Below the pieces are notes generated by a model. That model made no database searches. It was given only the letters and a program-made list of their open reading frames with translations, and was not told the DNA's origin. The position numbers were made by a program, and so were the translations under genes. This document shows positions 57,901 to 64,000 of a DNA stretch of 64,000 nucleotides, piece after piece. This DNA comes from Riptortus pedestris (lineage: Eukaryota; Arthropoda; Insecta; Hemiptera; Alydidae), in assembly GCA_019009955.1 (NCBI GenBank), contig CM032233.1:97716001-97780000 (forward strand). The letters are read 5' to 3'. The first letter of the stretch is position 1. Each line of letters starts with the position of its first letter.

Positions 57901-58849
57901 GAATAGTGGAGCATTTGTGAAACATCAATAGTTTAACAAGATTGGTTCTATAATATTTTGCAATACGACTCATAATAATGGCGATATTTTGAACTCTCAA
58001 AATTCGCCACTCTTACCTCCCCCCTCCACACCCGGTTTCAGCAAATTAACAAATATGATCTTTAGTGTGTAATGAAACAGTCAAATATCGACTATGGTTA
58101 TAGAAGAAATAAATATTTTCGATTCACGACCTCAGAATCTTAATTGATGACATCGTTGCACTACATATTTGCATGTATCTCACACAGTAAATGAAAACAA
58201 TAATTGATATTTGATATTGGAAGAAAGTGGTTATGGTATGCCAGCTTATTGCTAACATTACATGAGTCAGAATGGAGTTTTACTGAATGCTGAAAAATAA
58301 AAAAGGAAAATATCTACGTTAATACTAAAGATAGAGAATAAATGCTAAAATAATCATTAGTTAACTAAATTGTTTCAATATAAGTGATTAAATAATCAAA
58401 TTTCTAATACCATTGCAGTTCAAAGTGTAAACATGGATTTCTGAAATTGTATATAATTTGAATATGGTTAATTTTAATCCATTACCTGCATTGCCAGAAA
58501 TTTTTGTGAGTTTCACTTGAATCGCTTATAAATATAGTTCGGTAAAACTTAGCCAAAAAGTTTGAACGGACCTCATTTTCGTCATCTCCTAGGATCTTTG
58601 AGAAATTGTCTAGGCACAATCTGAATAGCTGGTTTCTCTTAAGGAGATCACCAAAAATTAATTTAATATGTTTAAATTCATTCGTGAAATTTTTGAGGGA
58701 TTGAGCAAGAAATAGGAAAACTTAAGATCTTACTTGATCTCATTAGTCGGTTTAGGTAATATATAATAGAGATTATTTATACGGAGTTCATTACAACGGG
58801 ACTCACCTTCGATCGTACCTGCCTTTGATATTATGTTGCACATTTGCAT
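50587..58849 (-). CDS. Eight-exon gene, all introns phase 1, acidic protein of unknown function
   Basis: Exons on the minus strand: 58849-58807, 58524-58486, 57788-57714, 56164-56126, 55560-55471, 51811-51575, 51164-50943, 50627-50587. Lengths are 43, 39, 75, 39, 90, 237, 222 and 41 nt; total 786 nt, i.e. 261 residues plus TAA. Every internal exon is a multiple of three and every junction splits a codon after base 1 without creating a stop. Donors are GTGAGT, GTAATG, GTTAGT, GTATGT twice, GTAAGT twice; acceptors are mostly TAG or CAG. The N-terminal third is mixed charge; exons 4-8 are rich in E, D, S, with few hydrophobics, so disorder is likely. No signal peptide is evident. Exons 6 and 7 are tandem duplicates. 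Exon 2 is the weakest. Intron between exons 5 and 6 holds family 2 insertions and an AG repeat. No family is recognised; no expression evidence is available here. Confidence 0.6.
50825..50859. repeat. (GT)n microsatellite
   Basis: About 17 GT repeats in the intron between exons 7 and 8; its duplicate at 51485-51498 is much shorter. Confidence 0.9.
50943..51164 (-). CDS. Exon 7 of the acidic-protein gene (tandem duplicate of exon 6)
   Basis: 222 nt, same splice context as exon 6. Reads SDEEGSAIASSAQAQGRD onward and ends ETEPNAS. Differences from exon 6 are substitutions and one in-frame indel; no stop or frameshift occurred in either copy. Confidence 0.65.
51575..51811 (-). CDS. Exon 6 of the acidic-protein gene (tandem duplicate of exon 7)
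   Basis: 237 nt; acceptor GTAACTAG, donor CATCAT/GTAAGT. Reads SDEEGSAMASSAQTQGRD onward, including DLAPGDGEISEQDENSGG and ending NAS. Five codons longer than exon 7 because of an extra KKADF-type stretch. The other two frames, although partly open, give basic or hydrophobic text. Confidence 0.65.
52240..53301 (+). mobile_element. Family 2 copy H9, 5' end missing
   Basis: Internal units, then CATAAAAAATTAATTTTATT, GAATTCCCGGGCGAAGCC, hairpin, TATCTGAG and CTAA (53298-53301), a CTRR variant. No TA tract follows. Confidence 0.5.
53330..54131 (-). mobile_element. Family 2 copy H10, 3' end missing
   Basis: Starts within a unit (AATTCACGTACCGAGTTTTG), has two units, and then the 5' end with CAGCCGTTTATGCGTG and GAGGTTACAATTTT before a TA tract (54132-54181). 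Confidence 0.5.
54182..54625. repeat. Family 1 tail, (AG)n microsatellite and family 1 block
   Basis: Short tail piece at 54182-54238. An uninterrupted (AG)n at about 54325-54401 lies next to GGGAGGGAGAGGG. At 54440-54612 a minus-oriented copy of the block GCCGTTTCAGTTGGGAG to AGCCCCTGCGTGACGGAC lacks the exon seen at 12.3 and 22.4 kb. Confidence 0.7.
54700..54932 (-). mobile_element. Family 2, 5' terminal fragment H11
   Basis: TCTAAGTTGGTTTAGTAG, CAGCCGTTTATGCGTG and GAGGTTACAATTTT before a TA tract. Nearly the same sequence as the end of H10, including its unusual AAAGTATGTTGAAAATTTGA, so the two are recent relatives. Confidence 0.55.
54962..55470. other. Intron sequence of the acidic-protein gene
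   Basis: No repeat. On the minus strand near 55250-55180 a T-rich acceptor is followed by an open RVRLIELPPLPETDFETP then DVIY and TGA. Its phase does not fit the phase 1 chain, so it is not included in the gene. Confidence 0.35.
55471..55560 (-). CDS. Exon 5 of the acidic-protein gene
   Basis: 90 nt; acceptor CTTTTTTTAG, donor CAGAA/GTATGT. Starts TSSSEDTAMPQGTEEVESQN and ends ISRIAELIR. Confidence 0.6.
56126..56164 (-). CDS. Exon 4 of the acidic-protein gene
   Basis: 39 nt; acceptor GATTTTGTAG, donor AAAAA/GTATGT. Reads HEEEDTESGSSK. Confidence 0.5.
56390..56530 (+). repeat. Possible tRNA-derived SINE fragment
   Basis: GAGTGGCGAGTTCGATTCCC matches a Pol III B box (GGTTCGANNCC-like), preceded by CACGGTAAACC and followed by GAAAAGGGCGGTAACC. 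No clear A box or tail. Confidence 0.3.
56810..57230 (+). repeat. Family 1 unit without TA tract
   Basis: Poly-C core near 56850-56875, TTTACATAAAACA, GAAATGGCGACCGC, a very short TATATATA, then GAACGGACCTCATTTAGCAG and an inserted GGGAAATCTGCTTAGTTAAA block, then the tail. Lies in the intron between exons 3 and 4. Confidence 0.6.
57231..57690. other. AT-rich intron sequence
   Basis: No repeat of either family and no exon supported. Confidence 0.4.
57714..57788 (-). CDS. Exon 3 of the acidic-protein gene
   Basis: 75 nt; acceptor ATTTTATAG, donor CAAG/GTTAGT. Reads LPGRGNLFEERRSRTEKW then IAEIQQ, a charged, probably helical segment. Confidence 0.5.
57935..58620 (+). repeat. Diverged family 1 unit within an intron
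   Basis: TTTAACAAGATTGGTTCTAT through a C-rich core (58015-58035) and flank to about 58340, then a tail piece at 58565-58650. Contains exon 2 of the acidic-protein gene between the pieces. Confidence 0.5.
58486..58524 (-). CDS. Exon 2 (weakest) of the acidic-protein gene
   Basis: 39 nt, reads IQVKLTKISGNA between split codons. Donor GCAG/GTAATG is fair; acceptor TTTATAAG has a poor pyrimidine tract. Being symmetric, the exon can be omitted without changing the rest of the frame. Confidence 0.35.
58807..58849 (-). CDS. Exon 1 (start codon) of the acidic-protein gene
   Basis: ATG at 58849-58847, with an in-frame TAG immediately before it. Reads MQMCNIISKAGTIE and ends GAAG before a consensus GTGAGT donor. 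A second ATG lies two codons later. It could also be an internal exon if the AG at its left edge were used, but no pyrimidine tract precedes it. Confidence 0.5.
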
Positions 58850-58959
58850 CTACAGCATTTAACTATCACAACTTTCTTTGATGTCTACACGTCCGTAACT
58901 AAACAATTGATATGTCCTCTTTCCAAAGGGAACGATTCAAAAGAGGGCTGTGTATAGAA

Positions 58960-59996
58960 GAAGTTTTTTTTTCAAAATTTAATGATACTTTTTCGTTTCA
59001 CATGTCATAGACACGAAATCTGTAATTTTTTTCTTTCGTGTCTGTTTGGTTGTTTTCACGCATAAACGGCTGAACCAAATTTTATTTATTTTATTTTATT
59101 ATTTTTATATTATCGGTATGAATATTACTACTAACCCAACTAAGACTTTCAGCTATATTAATATTCTCTGAGACGAGCAGGAGAGGGGGTTATTAGGGAA
59201 GCCTGAAATTAAAAATAGCGATATTTCGTTTCCTATAGGTTTTTCGGCAAATGTGCTCATAACAAAAGTTGTTTATTTTATTCTTTTGAGTAACTTTTGA
59301 TATATACCCTTTCGTTGTATACCGAAGTATAAATGAGTTATATACTAAAAATTATAGCGGGAGTCAACAATTGTATTTGCCACAAAAGACTCAACCGAAC
59401 TAAATAAAACTCGGTAATAAACATACTATCACTAACGCCTTCATTATCATAAGCCATACAAGCATTTCTAGAGACGGGCAGAAGTGGGGGTTGTAAGGGA
59501 GGCCTGAAATTAAAAATAGCGGTATCTCGTTTCCTATTGGTTATCAACAGATGCAAGTAACAAAAGTTGTTCATTGTGTTATTTAAAGTAACTTTCCTTT
59601 ATATACCTTTTTCGTATACCGAAGTACAAACGAGATATATGCTAAAACCAATAGCGGAAGTCAACAATTTTATTTGGCGCAAATGCCTATTATCACATGC
59701 ACATTACAGAAGGTTTTTAGTTTCTTATTTAGAATAACATTTATTATACACACTTTTGTCGTTCAAGCAAGTGTAAACGAGATATACGCTAAAGCTATAG
59801 CGGGAGTAACAATGTTATTCGTATAAATTAGTGTTTATTTGATATAGGCGTAATCATGTTATGTTTTTTAAATGGTAGGTCTATGTATAATTCGGATTAG
59901 TGAAGTTATAAATCTCTGCAGGCCCCCCCCCCCCCCCCCCATCTCCTTTAATATTTATTTTCACTAGGAAATAACGTTATTTATTTCCAATGGACA

Positions 59997-59998
<2 letters not shown>
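58960..59998 (+). mobile_element. Family 2 copy H12, both ends incomplete
   Basis: Starts near TTTCAAAATTTAATGATAC and GTTTCACATGTCATAGACAC, has two to three internal units, then subtype B body to a (TA)n at about 60003-60065. A C homopolymer lies at 59924-59940. Confidence 0.5.
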
Positions 59999-60002
<4 letters not shown>

Positions 60003-60060
<58 letters not shown>

Positions 60061-60065
60061 TATAT
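60003..60065. repeat. (TA)n tract between H12 and H13
   Basis: TA microsatellite directly before AAAATTGTAACCCTCTGTC. Confidence 0.9.
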
Positions 60066-61224
60066 AAAATTGTAACCCTCTGTCTGTACATTGATTTTTT
60101 TTTTCGCGAAATTTCACGATAACTTTTCGTTTCAACCATGTCATAGACACCATATCTGCATTTTTGTTTCTTTCGTGTATGTTTTGTTTGTTGTTTGTTT
60201 GTTATTGTTTTGTTTGTTTGTTTTTACCTTTCCACGCATAAACGGCTTACCCGAATTTTATGAAACTTGGTATGTATATTACTAATTAACCCAAGCATAG
60301 ACTCTAGGCTATATTAATTTTCTCTGAGACGAACAGGAGTGGGGGTTATAAGGGAAGCCTGAAATTAGAAAATACGATATTTCGTTTTCTATTGGTTTTT
60401 TCGGCAAATATGCCCACATAACAAAAGTTGTTTACTTTGTTATTTAGAGTAACGTTTGTTATATACACTTTTGGTCGTTAACCGAAGTTTAAATGCGTTA
60501 TAACGCTAATTATATAGATAGGCGGCGAGTCAACAATATTATTTGACCAAAAAGACTCAACCGAACTGAAATCAAACATCGCTATGGGAATTAATACCAT
60601 ACTTTATTTCCTTATAAATAAGGCCATACTAAACATTTCTAGGGACGGGCAGGAGTGGGGTTTATAAGGGAAGCCTGAAATTAAAAATCGCGATATTTCG
60701 TTTCCTATTGCTTTTGTCAGAAAATATGCACATAACAAAAGTTGTTTATTTTTTTATTTAGAGTAACGTTTGTTATATGCACTTTGCCGTAGAACCTAAG
60801 TATAAATGTTTTATACAGTTAAATTAATACTTTAGCGGGCACTAACGGCTTGAACGTCGTCGAGAACTCTAACAAAACTCGGAATGTCAAATCTGAGCAT
60901 AAAATCTTCCATTGATTATAAAGTTAATATAAAAATTTTTAGGTTCGAACGGGAGGGGGTTTATAAGGGAGGCCTGAAATAAAAATTCACCATATTTACA
61001 TGTATGCTAGACGCGGAAATATAAAAATATCGAAGACTGTGAAAATTATCGAACAAATACTTCTATTATTAGCAAATCCACCGTACGACGGGTATCATAT
61101 CCTAAACACTGGGACGGGTAAATGTCAAAATATTGTGCAATGTAAAGCCTCGCTAAACACAACACCCATCCACCATTCCAGCCTCAAATGGAACTTCCCG
61201 GGAGAAGCCGGGTATCTGAGCTAA
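60066..61224 (+). mobile_element. Family 2 copy H13, insertion-rich
   Basis: Both ends present: AAAATTGTAACCCTCTGTC at the left, and GGAGAAGCCGGGTATCTGAG plus CTAA (61221-61224) at the right. Compared with H2 it has many extra single bases (for example GAAATCAAACATCGC for TAAACCAAACTCGC). Confidence 0.55.
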
Positions 61225-61238
61225 TATATATATATATA

Positions 61239-64000
61239 CTTGCTAAGGTACCCGGCTTCCCTCGGGAAATCATTTAAAGATGAATGATGATAGTATTTTT
61301 TTTTGGCCAAGGCTTCAATGTGTACAACTACAGTTCCCGTCTGGGTGCATTGTTTTCCCGTTAGGGTCAGGCAGGTGACTTATAGATGAGAAATTTTACC
61401 TTTGAAGAATAAATAAAAATGTGTTCCTTATCTATCCCTCCCTACTTTTTAACTCACCTTTTTGAATAGTTCTAACCATAATCATGGATTGCATTTATTA
61501 CAATTAAATATCATCTATAATGAAACTTATTTCCTGTCAAAAACCAATCCGAGCACATATAGTTTAAGCATAGCTTTGTACATTAGATTATATTCATAAT
61601 AGTAGATCTCAGTGGAAATTGCTTCCAGCAATGCCAGCATTTCACAGGAAATAAGTTAACTCAATTAACTGATATAGCCACCGGTCCCCTTCCGCTCCAG
61701 CAAGAGGGCTATCACCATTGTTTTCCTTAAATTATTGATTCAAAATATTATTTTAATAATTTATCAACCTGATGGAATTAAATAATAGTATTACTGTAAA
61801 AATAATTCATTTATATACAAAAAGATAGGTGAGGAAAAGAGATCGCAGCCCTCCCTGCAAATAAGTAATACTTTAAATCATAACAAATTTAAATAGATAT
61901 TGTCTTTTTCCATAATAACATTACCATTAACGTTTAATTATTATTATGGTACACATTTGTTTCAATAACATCAAGATATCGGAAATAAGATAACATATTA
62001 GCAGAACCAAAGAGTTTGATCCCTATAACTTCTGCTATCGCTCCATTTGCCAATTCAGCATGACTTTGCTTAAATAATTCATTACAAAAATTAAATAACG
62101 GAAATACTCTTATAGTTTATATTTCTATTGGAAATAAATAGCAAAGTTATTTACTGGGGTGACGGAAATATATAACCTCACTAATCCGAATCATATTAGA
62201 GTTATCATATGTGACTAAAACATAAAATCATTTGTCATAATATGCATTCATTAAAAACACATAAATAAAAACTAATAAAATTAATGACTCCCGCTATAGT
62301 TTTAGCGTATATCCCGTGTTTTCTTCATTTTACCAAAATAGAGAATGCAACAAAAGTTACTCTAAATAAGAAAATAAACAACTTTTGTTACGTGCATGTT
62401 TGCCGAGAACCTAATCGGAAACGACCTACCTCATAACCCCCACTCCCGTTGGGGGCTAAAAATTTTAATATACCTTATAATCGTGGAAGAATTAATGATA
62501 ATTCACATACCGAGTTTTGTTAAATTCGTTTCAATCGTTAATGCCCAACAAAATCGTTGGCTCTGCTTTAGTTTTTAAAGTATATCTCGTTTTTACTTTG
62601 ATATACGGCAAAAGTGAATACAACAAATGTTACATTAAATGTGCATAAACATTTTTTGTTATGTGCATATTTGCAGGGAAACCCGTAGAAAAGGAAGTAC
62701 TGATATTTTTAATTTCAGGCCTCCCCTACAATCTCCACTCCCGTTTGGACCAAAAAATTTAATATAGCTTATTATCATGGAAGAATTAATGGTAATTCAT
62801 ATACCGAGTTTTGTTAAGTTCCATTCAATTGTTAGAGCCCTATAAAACTGTCGGCTCCTGCTTTGCTTTTATTTCGTTTATGCTTTGTTATACTTTTTGG
62901 CATTAAAAATACAACAGTGAATATAAACAAACGTTTACTTTTGTTAAATAAACAAATCTATACAAACAGCCTTTTGTTATGTGCAAATAATTGCGAAAAA
63001 AATCTCCTCGAAAAAAAACCAATAGGAAACGAAATAATTCGCTATAATTGAGACGCTATTGTTTAATTTCCTGACCTGACTTTACAACACCCCCCCACTC
63101 CTGCTCGAACCCTAGTAATTTCTAGAAATGTGGTACCGGCTTATTATAATGAAAGCGTGTTTAGTGGTAATACACCATTACCGAGTTTTTATTTAGTATC
63201 GAACATGCAGTGTGGTCTTTTGGTGCCAAATAAAGAAGGAATGAGTTTTAACGCACTTCCACTATAGGTTTTTAGGCCGTAATATCTCGTTATATACTTT
63301 GGTATATGAAAAGAAGTCGTAAAGTGTTAAATATTAACAAAAAGTTGCTCCCTCCAAGATGGTTTTTTTTTTTTTTTTTTTTTTTTTTGGGAAAGATAGG
63401 AAACGACAATAATATGAACATAATGATCAGACATAGATAGGGCAATTTATCCCGTACAATTATTTAGCACATTTCCCCGTCCCAATGTTAGTTGTAGAGG
63501 TTTCAATCACACTCCAGTCCTTTTGCTACTATTCTGGGATTTCCTGACGGGTAATAATATAAAATTAATTATTCTATGTAAAGGACTTCACTGTCTTCCA
63601 TATTGTCCCCATATTTCCCGTCTCCTGTGCCATTTTTGCAGCATAGATTTGAATTATTAAGGACAAAATCAATCAAAATTCAACATTTAGATTTGAATAA
63701 TTAATTATATTTTCTCAGCGGTAAGGTACCCTGGTAGTTCATATTGGAAAAGAAAGAAAAAGAATTGTTGCATTATATATATTAATATTCTTTCTACTCA
63801 AATTTACTTGCTTCATGCATAGTGTATCAACCGGAAAAAAAAAATGTATAACAAATACAAAAGTATACTCTAAATAACAAAGTAGGGGAGTAAATCAACT
63901 TTTAATATGTGCAAAAGTTTTTGTCGAAAAATAAAATAGACAATGAAATGTAAACGGAAATTTTTTTTTTTTTCAAGGCCCTCCCTTTATAACCCACTCT
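61239..64000 (-). mobile_element. Family 2 subtype B copy H14, runs off the window
   Basis: Tail to tail with H13 across a short TA tract. Starts CTTGCTAAGGTACCCGGCTT (CTAG changed to CTTG). The subtype B body runs to about 62280, then internal units. From about 63000 single-base insertions become dense, and T homopolymers (63362-63388) occur. Near 63440-63720 a subtype A 3' body (CCCGTCTCCTGTGC) is present, so this may be more than one copy. Confidence 0.45.

Overview
This window looks like repeat-rich nuclear DNA from an arthropod, most likely an insect, although the species cannot be fixed from sequence. It is AT-rich, has GT-AG splice signals, and is full of (TA)n and (TG)n microsatellites. 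It carries eukaryotic transposons: I-superfamily non-LTR elements with APE endonuclease, RT and RNase H; pogo/Tigger elements; a hAT of the GTF2IRD2-like type; LTR elements; and probable Helitrons. I see no rRNA, tRNA, CRISPR array or bacterial-type operon.

Layout. 1-1440 is the 3' part of a decayed I-type non-LTR element. 2895-4818 is a precisely delimited LTR-element insertion that keeps a gag ORF but has almost no 3' LTR. 4.8-24 kb is mostly a composite repeat, here called family 1, built from diverged units with a poly-C core and TA tracts. Four copies of one segment in this region carry the same 309-nt exon-like ORF on the minus strand. The region is interrupted by a 683-bp solo LTR (10140-10822) and by a long I-type element (15170 to about 22020) with an intact ORF1 and a broken ORF2. 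24-31 kb, 39.4-42.6 kb, 52.2-54.9 kb and 59-64 kb hold many copies of a second repeat, here called family 2. Its ends (hairpin plus CTAG or CTAA in a TA target) look like a non-autonomous Helitron. Two Tigger relics (31.2-32.4 and 33.05-34.87 kb), a hAT relic (35.9-37.1 kb) and a probable R2/NeSL-type relic (43.8-44.8 kb) lie between them.

Host coding potential. The best candidate is a minus-strand gene at 58849-50587. Eight small exons can be strung together, every intron is phase 1, and the chain runs from an ATG to a TAA to give a predicted 261-residue protein with a strongly acidic C-terminal half. One exon lies in a tandem duplication of about 650 bp. I do not recognise the protein. Two weaker plus-strand exon candidates lie at 5433-5508 and 7656-7725.

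Caution. Several blocks (about 8.55-10.1, 13.55-14.9, 25.2-26.2, 60.0-61.2 and 63.0-64.0 kb) differ from their sister copies mainly by scattered single-base insertions. This may be unpolished assembly rather than biology, so broken ORFs in those blocks should be read with care. Family 1 and family 2 are my own working names, and identities were judged by eye.
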